Positions 33,516 through 42,632 of a DNA stretch of 64,000 nt are shown one piece after another (the stretch's first letter is position 1; each line of letters begins with the position of its first letter). The position numbers and the translations under genes were made by a program. The notes beneath the pieces are model-generated. The model had not been told where the DNA came from, did no database searches, and saw only the letters and a list, made by a program, of their open reading frames with translations. The DNA lies in NCBI RefSeq assembly GCF_900142775.1, contig NZ_FRCC01000002.1, forward strand, positions 310,001-374,000, written 5' to 3'. The DNA comes from Flavobacterium flevense (GTDB lineage Bacteria; Bacteroidota; Bacteroidia; Flavobacteriales; Flavobacteriaceae).

Positions 33516-34541
33516 ATGAAAAAATATGCTTTTGCAATTCTCACCCCTATTTTATTTTTACTTTTTACCAATTGCAAACAAAGCGAAACCCGCACCGACG
33601 AAAATTCTAAAAATGATACGATAGCGGTAAAAACAGATTCGGTTTCGCCGAAAGCAAATACTGTTATTGATACTGCGGACTTTAACCGAAGGATGCTTGC
33701 GTTAAGCAATCAGGATACCACCGGAAGATGGCCTGTAAAAGCACCGTATCCTTTACCGGGCGCTTTATTGCCTTATCACCGGATTATTGCTTTTTACGGT
33801 AATTTATATTCTAAAAGAATGGGCGTTTTAGGCGAATATCCTAAAGAAGAAATGCTGGCAAAACTTCAGGAAGAGGTTGCTAAATGGCAGGCTGCCGATT
33901 CGACTGTAACTACGATTCCGGCGTTGCATTATATTGCTGTTTCGGCACAGGCTGCTCCCGGAAAAGCAAACCGTCATAACATGCGAATGCCTTTTAAACA
34001 AATTGACACCTTACTAAACTGGGCAAAACCCATCAATGCTTTGGTTTTCTTAGACATTCAAATAGGTCACAGCACGGTAAAAGAAGAAGTCAGCCAACTG
34101 GAAGAATACCTTGCTTTACCCAATGTTCATTTAGGACTTGATCCTGAATTCTCAATGAAGGGCGGTCATATTCCAGGTAAAAAAATTGGAACCATGTCAG
34201 CCGATGATATTAATGATGCGATTGACATTTTGGCGAGAATTGTCCGTGAAAAAAAATTAGCACCAAAAGTATTGGTTGTTCATCGTTTTACTCAGGGAAT
34301 GGTAACTAATTACAAAGCTATTAAAACGGTTCCCGAAGTTCAGATTGTCATGGACATGGACGGTTTTGGGAGTCAGGTTTTAAAGCGTTCTACCTATTTA
34401 AGATACATTTTCAGAGAGCCGGTTCAATTTACAGGTTTTAAATTGTTCTATAAAAATGACAATTGGAACGATTGGAAAATATACACTCCGGAGCAATTGT
34501 TGCAGTTTACTCCCAAACCAAGTTACATTCAGTTTCAATAA
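33516..34541 (+). CDS. Hypothetical lipoprotein with TIM-barrel-like segments
   Basis: A 341-residue lipoprotein: the leader MKKYAFAILTPILFLLFTNC ends at a lipobox-like Cys20. I do not recognise the family. Strand-like segments TIPALHYIAVSAQ, ALVFLDIQIGHS, VHLGLDPEFSMKGG, KVLVVHRFTQGM and VQIVMDMDGFG are spaced like the beta strands of a TIM barrel, and the acidic residues in GLDPEF and MDMDGFG sit at strand ends where glycosidase catalysts often lie. The gene is nine bases upstream of a polysaccharide deacetylase, so an envelope-glycan role is plausible. Function unknown. Confidence 0.75.
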   Translation: MKKYAFAILTPILFLLFTNCKQSETRTDENSKNDTIAVKTDSVSPKANTVIDTADFNRRMLALSNQDTTGRWPVKAPYPLPGALLPYHRIIAFYGNLYSKRMGVLGEYPKEEMLAKLQEEVAKWQAADSTVTTIPALHYIAVSAQAAPGKANRHNMRMPFKQIDTLLNWAKPINALVFLDIQIGHSTVKEEVSQLEEYLALPNVHLGLDPEFSMKGGHIPGKKIGTMSADDINDAIDILARIVREKKLAPKVLVVHRFTQGMVTNYKAIKTVPEVQIVMDMDGFGSQVLKRSTYLRYIFREPVQFTGFKLFYKNDNWNDWKIYTPEQLLQFTPKPSYIQFQ

Positions 34542-34550
34542 TTTTTAGCC

Positions 34551-35402
34551 ATGAAAAAAGTAATCAGCATCGCAATGGTGAGCCTTTTTTGGATGTTCAG
34601 TTGCCAGCAAACCGCAGTTCCAGTTACAACCAAAGCTGCTGTTACAGATACTATTAGTACTCCAAAAAAGGAAGCTAAATTAATAGCCAACGATGCCGCT
34701 GCCATACTGGCTCAAAAAGAAGTACCCATTTTATGCTATCATAATATCAAGGATTTTTCAGCTTCTGCCGGAGAAATGACTAAAACTTATACGGTAAAAC
34801 CAGCCAATTTTGCTGAACAAATGAAAGCCTTAGCCGATGCCGGTTACCATAGTATTTTGCCTGATCAGTTGTATAATTATCTGGTTTATAACAAAGCATT
34901 ACCTGAAAAGCCGGTGATGATCACCTTTGACGATACCCGAGGCGAGCAATACAGCATTGGCGCAGCCGAAATGAAAAAATATAATTTTAAAGGTGTTTTC
35001 TTTGTGATGACGGTTTCCATCAACCGCCCTAATTATTTAAGCACTGCCGAAATTAAAGACTTATCTGATTCCGGAAACTGTATTGCAGCTCACACCTGGG
35101 ATCATCACATGGTGACGAAATATGGTGGCGAAGACTGGAATACCCAATTGGTTAAACCAAAAGCCAGACTGGAAGAAATCATTGGAAAACCAATCACTGA
35201 TTTTGCTTATCCCTTTGGACTATGGAATGCAGCAGCCATTCCTGAGATTAAAAAAAGTGGGTATAAAATGGCGTATATTCTTTCTACCAAAAGGGATTCG
35301 ATAGATCCGTTATTTACTGTTCGACGCATGATTGTTTCCGGAAACTGGTCTACTGACCGTATGATGAAAGCAATGGAAACTACTTTTTCCAATACTAAAT
35401 AA
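34551..35402 (+). CDS. Polysaccharide deacetylase lipoprotein (NodB/CE4 fold)
   Basis: A 283-residue lipoprotein (leader to Cys18, LFWMFSCQQ) with a CE4 NodB-homology domain. Motif 1 is MITFDDTRGE with the catalytic and metal-binding Asp pair, motif 2 is HTWDHH, the metal-ligand His pair (HxxxH form), and motif 3 is DFAYPFGLW. Such enzymes remove acetyl groups from peptidoglycan, chitin-like or exopolysaccharide chains with a divalent metal. It is nine bases after the unknown lipoprotein, and both should sit in the same membrane layer. The substrate cannot be told. Confidence 0.92.
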   Translation: MKKVISIAMVSLFWMFSCQQTAVPVTTKAAVTDTISTPKKEAKLIANDAAAILAQKEVPILCYHNIKDFSASAGEMTKTYTVKPANFAEQMKALADAGYHSILPDQLYNYLVYNKALPEKPVMITFDDTRGEQYSIGAAEMKKYNFKGVFFVMTVSINRPNYLSTAEIKDLSDSGNCIAAHTWDHHMVTKYGGEDWNTQLVKPKARLEEIIGKPITDFAYPFGLWNAAAIPEIKKSGYKMAYILSTKRDSIDPLFTVRRMIVSGNWSTDRMMKAMETTFSNTK

Positions 35403-35539
35403 ACGGCTTATAACTTCCTCTGGTTGAGAAATCTAAAAAAAATGGGACTTAAAAACACTAATTCTCAATAAACATATCTACAAAAAAAGAATGCTGTATT
35501 AATTACATTATTCATAACAATATTGAAAATACGTATTAA

Positions 35540-35547
35540 TAAATTTG
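35540..35547 (+). promoter_or_regulatory. -7 box (TAAATTTG) of the ATP-grasp operon
   Basis: TAAATTTG matches TAnnTTTG and lies 72 bases before the ATP-grasp gene. No clear -33 element was found. Confidence 0.4.
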
Positions 35548-35619
35548 TTAAATTAGCCTAAAGACTAATATTTTTTTAACCAAAATTAGTTTTTATTAAT
35601 TTTTTAATAATTTATTAAA

Positions 35620-37056
35620 ATGGTAAATCTGACACCTAAATTAAGCCCGAAAGGATGGGATGAAATGTTTTCTAAAGACGGCGTAAGGGATTCTTACAAG
35701 CAGGTCTTGCAAACATTAGAGAGTTTAAATATTGACAAGCTCAATTTAAAACTGAAACAGGCTTCGGATATTTTCATGAATCAGGGGATTACATTTACGG
35801 TTTACAGCGATGACAACCAGGGCATCGAAAGAATTTTTCCTTTTGACATTATTCCCAGAATCATTACCAAAAACGAATGGCTGGAAGTCGAAACCGGAAT
35901 TGCCCAACGATTAAAAGCGTTAAACCTGTTTCTGGAAGACATTTACAACGAACAGCTGATTATAAAAGAAGGCATTATGCCTGCTTCGTTAATTGCTTCC
36001 TGTCCGCATTATATTCCGGAAGTACATGGAATTAAAGTACCGCATGACATTCATGTTCATATTGCCGGCATCGATTTAATCAGAGGCGAAAAAGGAGAAT
36101 TCTATGTGCTGGAAGATAACTTAAGGTGTCCCAGTGGTGTGAGTTATATGCTCGAAAACAGGGAGATTACCAAACGTATTTTTCCGGAAATGTTTCGTGC
36201 CAATAATGTAAGCATGGTGGCTAATTACCCGATGATTTTCCATAACATTTTGATTTCGCTTTCGCCAAGGAGCATCTCTAATCCTAATGTGGTTTTACTG
36301 ACTCCGGGTGTTTACAATTCGGCATATTATGAGCATACTTTTTTAGCCAGACAAATGGGTATTCCGCTGGTGGAAGGACGCGATCTTGTAGTAAACAATC
36401 ATAAAGTCTACATGAAAACCACCTCCGGCCTGCAACAGGTAGATGTTATTTACAGACGTCTGGACGATGAATATCTTGATCCATTGGTTTTCAAACCCGA
36501 TAGTGCTTTAGGTGTTCCCGGATTGATAAGCGCTTATAAAATGGGGAATGTTGCCTTAGTTAACGCTGTGGGAAATGGCGTTGCTGATGACAAAGCTATT
36601 TATGCTTATGTGCCACAAATGATTAAATATTATTTGAACGAAGAACCTATTCTGAAAAATGTTCCTACTTACCAAATGGAAAATAAGGAAGAACGTGAAT
36701 TAGTTTTTGCCGACATGGGAAATATGGTAATTAAAGAAACCAATCAGAGTGGCGGTTACGGAATGGTAATGGGCAACAAGGCCACCGAAGAAGAACTGGA
36801 AGCGGCTAAAGTGGCTATTTTAAACAATCCGCGCAATTTTATTGCCCAGCCTATTATTCAGTTAAGTACTGTTCCCTGTTATATTGACGGCGAATTAAAG
36901 CTCCGTCATGTTGATTTAAGACCTTATGCTCTTTGTGGTCCTAACGGAGTACAAATTGTTCCCGGCGGACTTACCCGTGTGGCGCTGACCGAAGGTTCGC
37001 TGGTAGTGAATTCCTCTCAGGGCGGCGGAAGTAAGGATACCTGGATTATGAAATAA
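35620..37056 (+). CDS. Circularly permuted ATP-grasp protein (CP_ATPgrasp family)
   Basis: A 478-residue cytoplasmic protein of the circularly permuted ATP-grasp type (DUF404/DUF407). Key parts are RIFPFDIIPRIITKNEWLEV, KVPHDIHVHIAGIDLIRGEK with EFYVLEDNLRCPSGVSYML, GYGMVMGN, and a C-terminal RHVDLRPYALCG. ATP-grasp enzymes ligate a carboxylate to an amine or thiol through an acyl-phosphate. The following two genes (alpha-E and transglutaminase) make the widespread triad proposed, from comparative genomics of amidoligases, to make or process a small peptide-like compound. The product is unknown. Confidence 0.9.
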   Translation: MVNLTPKLSPKGWDEMFSKDGVRDSYKQVLQTLESLNIDKLNLKLKQASDIFMNQGITFTVYSDDNQGIERIFPFDIIPRIITKNEWLEVETGIAQRLKALNLFLEDIYNEQLIIKEGIMPASLIASCPHYIPEVHGIKVPHDIHVHIAGIDLIRGEKGEFYVLEDNLRCPSGVSYMLENREITKRIFPEMFRANNVSMVANYPMIFHNILISLSPRSISNPNVVLLTPGVYNSAYYEHTFLARQMGIPLVEGRDLVVNNHKVYMKTTSGLQQVDVIYRRLDDEYLDPLVFKPDSALGVPGLISAYKMGNVALVNAVGNGVADDKAIYAYVPQMIKYYLNEEPILKNVPTYQMENKEERELVFADMGNMVIKETNQSGGYGMVMGNKATEEELEAAKVAILNNPRNFIAQPIIQLSTVPCYIDGELKLRHVDLRPYALCGPNGVQIVPGGLTRVALTEGSLVVNSSQGGGSKDTWIMK

Positions 37057-37095
37057 ACGAAGTCGAAACTGTTTTTAAACTTTAAAAAAAAAATT

Positions 37096-38049
37096 ATGGA
37101 AGTAAATATGCTCAGTCGTGTAGCCGACGGAATGTTTTGGCTTAACCGATACATGGAAAGAACCGATGGGATGTTGCTTACCCTCAACACCCTTTACATC
37201 ATGTCTTTTGATCAGGAGACAAATGATTATCAGGGGTACAAACCTTTATTAAAATATTACACGGATTTATCTCCGGAATACATAGCCGAATTTCAGCACG
37301 ACACTAATTTTGTATTGAAATATGTCATTTGCGACAGCAAAAACCTTAATTCGGTTCGGAATTTAATTACCAAAGCCAGAGAAAATGCAAGAGGTTCTCA
37401 GGATAAAATTACCAAGGAATTGTGGGAACACATCAATTCGATGTACCATTACATCAATTTACCTGACTTGCCTAAAAGACTGGAAACGCCTGAAGCGATT
37501 AATATTTTGGCAAAACTTAACAAGGATTTCCTGCTGTACAATGGGATTTTTCACGTGACGATGCCCAGAGGATTAGGCTGGTGTTTTTCAAGCATTGGTA
37601 AACATATTGAAAGATGTTTGCAAACCATTTCGATGACACAATCTTATTATGCCCCGATTGAATACAATCTGGAAGGAAAAGAAGATTTATTGTATTGGCG
37701 AAAATTATTATTGTCTTTATCCGGTTATGAATTGTATTTGAAAAGCTATAGCAATATTCCGCACAATCGAAAAGTCATCCAACATGTGATTTTCAATCCT
37801 GATTTTGCTCATTCGGTAATCTTTACGCTTGGTTTGATCGAAACCTATTTGGATTGTGTTTTTAAAAACAACAATCTGATGGAAGCCCGAACGATGCGCA
37901 ATCAATTTGGACGATTAAAAAGCTACGTAGAATATACTGATTACCATCATCTGACCAATTATCAATTAGAACAAGTACTTAAAAATACCAAAGACCAGCT
38001 GAATGAATTTTCAATGGATTTCTCTAAATTATTCTTTTCATATACCTAA
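37096..38049 (+). CDS. Alpha-E domain protein (DUF403)
   Basis: A 317-residue all-alpha protein of the DUF403 alpha-E family. It starts MEVNMLSRVADGMFWLNRYM followed by ERTDGMLLTLNTLY, the family signature, and keeps the RGLGWCFSSIGKHIERCLQT helix with its Glu/Arg residues. No enzymatic activity is established for the family; it always accompanies the permuted ATP-grasp protein, here 39 bases upstream, and is thought to be its partner. The transglutaminase gene follows six bases later, so the three form one operon. Confidence 0.9.
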   Translation: MEVNMLSRVADGMFWLNRYMERTDGMLLTLNTLYIMSFDQETNDYQGYKPLLKYYTDLSPEYIAEFQHDTNFVLKYVICDSKNLNSVRNLITKARENARGSQDKITKELWEHINSMYHYINLPDLPKRLETPEAINILAKLNKDFLLYNGIFHVTMPRGLGWCFSSIGKHIERCLQTISMTQSYYAPIEYNLEGKEDLLYWRKLLLSLSGYELYLKSYSNIPHNRKVIQHVIFNPDFAHSVIFTLGLIETYLDCVFKNNNLMEARTMRNQFGRLKSYVEYTDYHHLTNYQLEQVLKNTKDQLNEFSMDFSKLFFSYT

Positions 38050-38055
38050 ACCACA

Positions 38056-38988
38056 ATGGCAGTTTTCAACATCATCCATATTACAAGATACAAATACAAC
38101 CTACCTATCAAAGAAAGTATTAACGAGATTCGCTTGTTTCCGCATAACTTTGAAAATCAGGATGTGTTGCAATACCAGCTTTTAATTTCTCAAAATCCTA
38201 ATGTGTCTATAACAAAAGATTATCACGGCAACAGAGTGGGAAATTTTAATACCTTAGAAGCTCACACCGAAATGACTATTGAATCCCGAATGCTCGTTCG
38301 TGTGAATCATTCGCTTAAAATTCCGGAAATTGATGCTACTACAGTAGCCGATTTAGATTTCCAAAATGATATTTACCTGTTGCGTCTTTGTTATCCGGAA
38401 ACCATTACAAAACAAGATGAAATTAATGCTATTTTAAAAGAAATCAATCACGAAAACAAGTCGATTATAGACATTGCTTTTGATTGCAGCCAATACATTT
38501 ACACGCATTTTACCTATACCAAAGGGATTACCAATATTGAAACTACAATAGATGAAATTTTAGGGCATAGAAAAGGCGTTTGCCAGGATTTTGCGCATGT
38601 GCTTTTACAACTTTTAAGAACTGCCGGCATCCCGTCCAGATATATAAGCGGCTATATTTGCCCTAACGAAAGCGGACTTAGAGGTGAAGGTGCCACACAT
38701 GCCTGGGTAGAAATTTACACGCCCAAACAAGGCTGGCTGGGCATTGATCCTACAAACAATATTTGGACTATGGACAACCATGTCAAATTATCGGTAGGAA
38801 TCAATTTTACCGATTGTACTCCGGTAAAAGGAACTTTCAAAGGCGTTTCCAAGCAAACACTTTCGGTTTTTGTTTCCATTGGTTATGAAGATGGCCGCCA
38901 TTTTGAAGAAATTAATGATGTAGAACTTCAAAAAAATTCCATTGAATTTCAGCAACAATTAGTGTATGCGGAACAGCAGCAGCAATAG
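38056..38988 (+). CDS. Transglutaminase-like protease-fold protein
   Basis: A 310-residue protein with an N-terminal bacterial transglutaminase-associated domain (about 1-80, HITRYKYNLPIKESINEIRL) and a transglutaminase core (about 150-240). The Cys-His-Asp triad is present: Cys in GHRKGVCQDFAHV, His in ATHAWVEIY and Asp in GWLGIDPTNN. Proteins of this kind can act as cysteine peptidases or amidases. As the third gene of the ATP-grasp/alpha-E triad it may process or cleave the product. There is no signal peptide, so it is likely cytoplasmic. A bidirectional terminator follows at 39035-39067. Confidence 0.92.
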   Translation: MAVFNIIHITRYKYNLPIKESINEIRLFPHNFENQDVLQYQLLISQNPNVSITKDYHGNRVGNFNTLEAHTEMTIESRMLVRVNHSLKIPEIDATTVADLDFQNDIYLLRLCYPETITKQDEINAILKEINHENKSIIDIAFDCSQYIYTHFTYTKGITNIETTIDEILGHRKGVCQDFAHVLLQLLRTAGIPSRYISGYICPNESGLRGEGATHAWVEIYTPKQGWLGIDPTNNIWTMDNHVKLSVGINFTDCTPVKGTFKGVSKQTLSVFVSIGYEDGRHFEEINDVELQKNSIEFQQQLVYAEQQQQ

Positions 38989-39034
38989 ATTTTTATAGAA
39001 AAACAAACTACAGTCAACATCATTTTAGACATAA

Positions 39035-39067
39035 AAAAAGCGAATCAGAAAATCCGATTCGCTTTTT
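39035..39067. terminator. Bidirectional terminator between convergent genes
   Basis: AAAAAGCGAATC (39035-39046) pairs with GATTCGCTTTTT (39056-39067). It separates the plus-strand transglutaminase gene from the minus-strand EnvC-like gene and can serve both. Confidence 0.92.
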
Positions 39068-39094
39068 GCTTTTATTTAATAGTCCAATAGTCCG

Positions 39095-40375
39095 CTAATT
39101 AGCCAGCCAACCCTGTGGATTCATATAGGTTGTATTTTGAGAAATGATGAATTTCAGTACTGTCTTTCCGGTATCTCCACTGGTACGAATTCTACCCAGA
39201 CTTTGTTTGATACTTACTTTCTCTCCCGAAGAAACGCTAACAGAGCTCAGGTTTTGATAAACCGTAAAATAATCTCCATGCTGAATCATTACCGCTTTAT
39301 TTGCAGGTGTTATTAGCCAGATACGCGATACTACTCCTGCAAAAACAGCTCTTGCATTTGCTCCTTCATTAGTGGTAATTTCTACACCGCTGTTGTGTAC
39401 TACTAATGTATTGTAAATAGGATGTGCCTGATCACCGTAACCTAATGAGATAAATCCTTTTTCAACCGGCCATGGTAATTTTCCGCGGTTTGCTTTAAAA
39501 TTATCGGCAATGACCTTGTCTTCAGGAGTCATCTCGATTCTTGAAGAGGATACTGATCCTCTGGAAACTGTTGCCGATTTTCCTGTGTCTGATTTTGATT
39601 TGTCACCGCTGGCTGCCGCTTTAGCACGTTCTGCAGCTGCTTTTCTATTAGCTTCAGCAATGGCTTCGCGAATTAAACGGTTAATCTGAGCATCGATTGT
39701 TTTAGATTCTCTTTGTTTTTTTCGAATATCAGAAACAATTTTGTTTTTATCTTTTTTAATCGAATTTACCAGTTTTTCCTGTTCCTGCTTTTCTTTTACC
39801 AGCGCCAGTCGTTCCTTTTTATTTTCTTCCAGTAGTTTTTGTTTGGCAATTTTCTGAAGCTTTAATTTTTCATTAATGCTATGTAATTCTGTTGATTTCT
39901 TATTGATTTCCTCCCCTTGCGATTTTCTAAAACTGGTATATTGTTTTAAATATTGTGCCCTTTTATAAGCCTGAAGGAAATTCTCAGAAGAAAGAATAAA
40001 CATCGCCCTGCTTTGCTCGGAACGGCTTTTGTATGAATTTACAATTTTCTTAGCGTAATCTTCTTTTAAAATATCCAGTTCCCTGTTTAGCTTATTAATT
40101 CTAAGTTGGTTGCGATACATATCATCCGCTAAAAGCCGGGTTTGCTTTTCGGTGGTATTGATCAAATTCTCTTTCAGTCTGATTTTGTTCTTTTGAATCA
40201 AAAAAACATTCATCGCCGATTTTTCCTTTGACTTGACGTTTTGCAACATCTTTTCATTGTCTCTGATTTCTCTTTGAATTTGAGCTTTTCGTTGTTCTAA
40301 CTTTTCTTGCTGAGACTGGCTCCACATGGTAGCAGTCAGGCATACAAATAACAGACTAAGGAAATATTTTGGCAT
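39095..40375 (-). CDS. EnvC-like murein hydrolase activator (degenerate LytM domain)
   Basis: A 426-residue secreted protein with a signal peptide (about 1-20), long coiled-coil helices (about 20-255) rich in Glu, Lys and Gln, a Ser/Lys linker and a C-terminal LytM/M23 domain (about 300-425). The zinc-ligand residues of active M23 peptidases are missing: VVHNSGVEITT has Glu where Asp is usual, the TYYAHLS-type motif is FTVYQNLSSV, and the HxH motif is replaced by LKFIIS. This is the pattern of EnvC-type proteins, which bind and switch on amidases at the division site rather than cut. The gene is last in the operon with the flippase and nucleotidyltransferase genes. Confidence 0.9.
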   Translation of the reverse strand: MPKYFLSLLFVCLTATMWSQSQQEKLEQRKAQIQREIRDNEKMLQNVKSKEKSAMNVFLIQKNKIRLKENLINTTEKQTRLLADDMYRNQLRINKLNRELDILKEDYAKKIVNSYKSRSEQSRAMFILSSENFLQAYKRAQYLKQYTSFRKSQGEEINKKSTELHSINEKLKLQKIAKQKLLEENKKERLALVKEKQEQEKLVNSIKKDKNKIVSDIRKKQRESKTIDAQINRLIREAIAEANRKAAAERAKAAASGDKSKSDTGKSATVSRGSVSSSRIEMTPEDKVIADNFKANRGKLPWPVEKGFISLGYGDQAHPIYNTLVVHNSGVEITTNEGANARAVFAGVVSRIWLITPANKAVMIQHGDYFTVYQNLSSVSVSSGEKVSIKQSLGRIRTSGDTGKTVLKFIISQNTTYMNPQGWLAN

Positions 40376-40399
40376 CTTAAGAAATATTTTTTTGCAAAT

Positions 40400-41176
40400 T
40401 TACTTAATTATTATTCTTTTGTAACCATCCGGAACACTATATGGAAAAGAAAGTTCTTCATTAAATGAAACCGAGTTGTAATTTAAGTTAATTTCCGATT
40501 TTCCTTTAGGCTGCTCCGTTTTAATCTCAACACTGGCCGGCAAATTGGCTTCTTTATATGCCACTCTTTCCGGATAACTAATCTGAATGTTTCTGTTTTT
40601 ATCCGTCTGGCTTACTTGCTGTTTGTTTACCGTAAAATCATTTGGATTAAAATAATAACTTTTTTGTGTATTTCCATTAGAAGCATCATCGAGACGATAC
40701 ATATTATCAAGCAAAATTTTAGTGTATTTTCCTTTATTCAAATCGTCCAGTGCTTCTCCGGTAAGCATATTCTGAATTTTATTATAATCTAAATCTGTTC
40801 CTAACCATTGGCTCAGGGCTGTAAAATCACCTTCAAAATAAGTTCCTTTTATTTTTTCGTAATAACTCACCGAAGTTGGAGTTATCGAAGCTTTAGCCAT
40901 TGTAATCCCTAAAAAACGAATGCTAACAAGGATTTGCTGGTCTTTCTTTATTTTAATCTCAGCAGTAACATTTTGCGTTTGTTTTTCATCAGAAAATCGC
41001 GCATTCGCTTTAATATATAAGGTAGAAAAATCACTTTTATTGTTATAGTGATTGTCTATTATTCTTGCTGCTTTCATGTCATCAACTGCTTCTGTAACCG
41101 TTGTTGATGTCACAGCGGCTTTAGGTTTACAGGAAACCATCGCTATAATTACTAATACTACTATTATTCTGTCCAT
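40400..41176 (-). CDS. DUF4292 lipoprotein
   Basis: A 258-residue lipoprotein with a short leader (MDRIIVVLVIIAMVSCKPKA, Cys16). The rest is mostly beta strands, as in LolA/LolB-like folds: FSTLYIKANARFSDEKQTQ, DQQILVSIRFLGITMAKAS, and GDFTALSQWLGTDLDY. DUF4292 proteins are common in Flavobacteria, just upstream of EnvC-like genes, as here. A role in outer-membrane or lipoprotein transport is suggested by the fold but unproven. It is separated by one base from the TPR gene and by 24 from the EnvC-like gene. Confidence 0.85.
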   Translation of the reverse strand: MDRIIVVLVIIAMVSCKPKAAVTSTTVTEAVDDMKAARIIDNHYNNKSDFSTLYIKANARFSDEKQTQNVTAEIKIKKDQQILVSIRFLGITMAKASITPTSVSYYEKIKGTYFEGDFTALSQWLGTDLDYNKIQNMLTGEALDDLNKGKYTKILLDNMYRLDDASNGNTQKSYYFNPNDFTVNKQQVSQTDKNRNIQISYPERVAYKEANLPASVEIKTEQPKGKSEINLNYNSVSFNEELSFPYSVPDGYKRIIIK

Positions 41177-41177
41177 C

Positions 41178-42539
41178 TTACTTTTGTTTTTTTAATAATT
41201 CATTGGCTTTAGAGAAATAAAATTCTTTTTTAGTGGTATCGCCTAAACCATTGTAAGCTTCTCCTAACTGAATATTATAATTTATTTCTAATGTTGGATT
41301 TTCTACTACATAATCCATGCCTGTTTCAAACATTTCTTTTGCTTTTTTAAATTCTTTCAATTGATTATAGGCTAAACCGGCATAATAATAAAATTGCGGC
41401 TGGGCTGGATATAAATCCACCATATCAGAAGCAAATTAAGCCATTTGTCCAAAATTATTAGACTGTAAATACACATCAAGCAAAAGCAAAGCTGTTTCAA
41501 CATCAGCGGGACTATTACTTTTAAGCGTTAATTCATAGTATTTTATTGCCTTATCCCATTGTTTTTTATTATGATAATATTTACCTACCTCCTGAGTTAC
41601 GTTTACATTTTTATCATTATCGAAATAAGCAATGGCTTTATCTAAATCGGCAGTAAATTGTGGATTTGTATTGAGATAAATTAGAAATTCATTGAAAATA
41701 CGGTGCTTTATTTTACTATCTATTTTAGCACTGGCTAATACAATGTTCATTGCTTTTATGGCTTTTTCACTTTCGTTATTGACTAAATGGCTTTTGAACA
41801 AACTTACCTGTGCCCACTCCGAATTCGGGATTTCCTTTTCTAATTTTCGGGCGGTTTCCAGAACCTTTTCCAGATCGTCTTTTTTAGAATAGTAATAAAT
41901 CAGCGAAATGTAATTAGATTCTTCTTTGGGATATTTGTTTATTTGGTTGACCAGATTAACAATTTCAGCATCCTGATATTTCCCTTGGGACAAAATCTGA
42001 AGTTTGTAGTTTTCTCTTCTTTCTGATTTTCCGGCTGTTTCATTCAACTCATTAATTAATTCCAATGCTTTGTCAAATTCACCTGTATTCATATACAATG
42101 ACGTTAAATCTTCCTTGAATGCAGGGTCGAAAAGAATGAGTTTGTTAATCACTTTAACCCCATCAACATAATCTTTCGTGGCATAATCAACATCATACAT
42201 TCCTATTAAAAACCATTTGTTTGCAGGATCTAATGTACTGGCTTTTTCGAAAGAAGAATAGGCGTTTTTGTAGTCTTTTTGAGCGAAATAATTTTTACCT
42301 AATTCATGATAAATGGTCGCATTATTGGGTTCTATTTTCAGGCAACTTTCCAGTGAGACAATGGCTTTATCATAATTTTCAATCGCCTTTTGTTTTAAAG
42401 CTTCAAAAAAGTAATCTTTAAATTTATTGTCTTCCAGCTTAATTTCTTCGGGTTCTGTTTGAGCCCATGACAAAGCCGAATTGCATAGCAAAACCAACAT
42501 TATCAGTAAAGAAACTACCTTTTTCATTTTGTCCAACAA
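41178..42539 (-). pseudogene. TPR lipoprotein/periplasmic protein gene split by an in-frame TAA
   Basis: A secreted tetratricopeptide-repeat protein whose frame runs without shift from 42539 to 41178 except for one TAA at 41438-41436. The upstream part (367 residues) has a signal peptide (about 1-27) and several TPR units (NATIYHELGKNYFAQKDYKN, WDKAIKYYELTLKSN). After the stop the same frame goes on with FASDMVDLYPAQPQF and a further TPR unit (FYYYAGLAYNQLKEFKKA), giving about 453 residues if read through. A single base change (AAA to TAA, Lys to stop) would explain it. It could be a real nonsense mutation, a sequencing error, or two separate products with restart at 41423. The rest of the operon is intact. 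Confidence 0.8.
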
Positions 42540-42558
42540 ACATTAAAATAATCAAATC

Positions 42559-42611
42559 ACCATTAAGAAATTAAGATTCATTAAGCTTAATCAACTTAAT
42601 TTCTTAATGGT
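42559..42611. repeat. 17-bp perfect inverted repeat of TTAAG words
   Basis: ACCATTAAGAAATTAAG (42559-42575) pairs with CTTAATTTCTTAATGGT (42595-42611), and the loop holds ATTAAGCTTAAT (42579-42590). It sits between the nucleotidyltransferase and TPR genes and can form a long hairpin. Confidence 0.75.
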
Positions 42612-42632
42612 AAATTTTTATTGTTATCGTCA

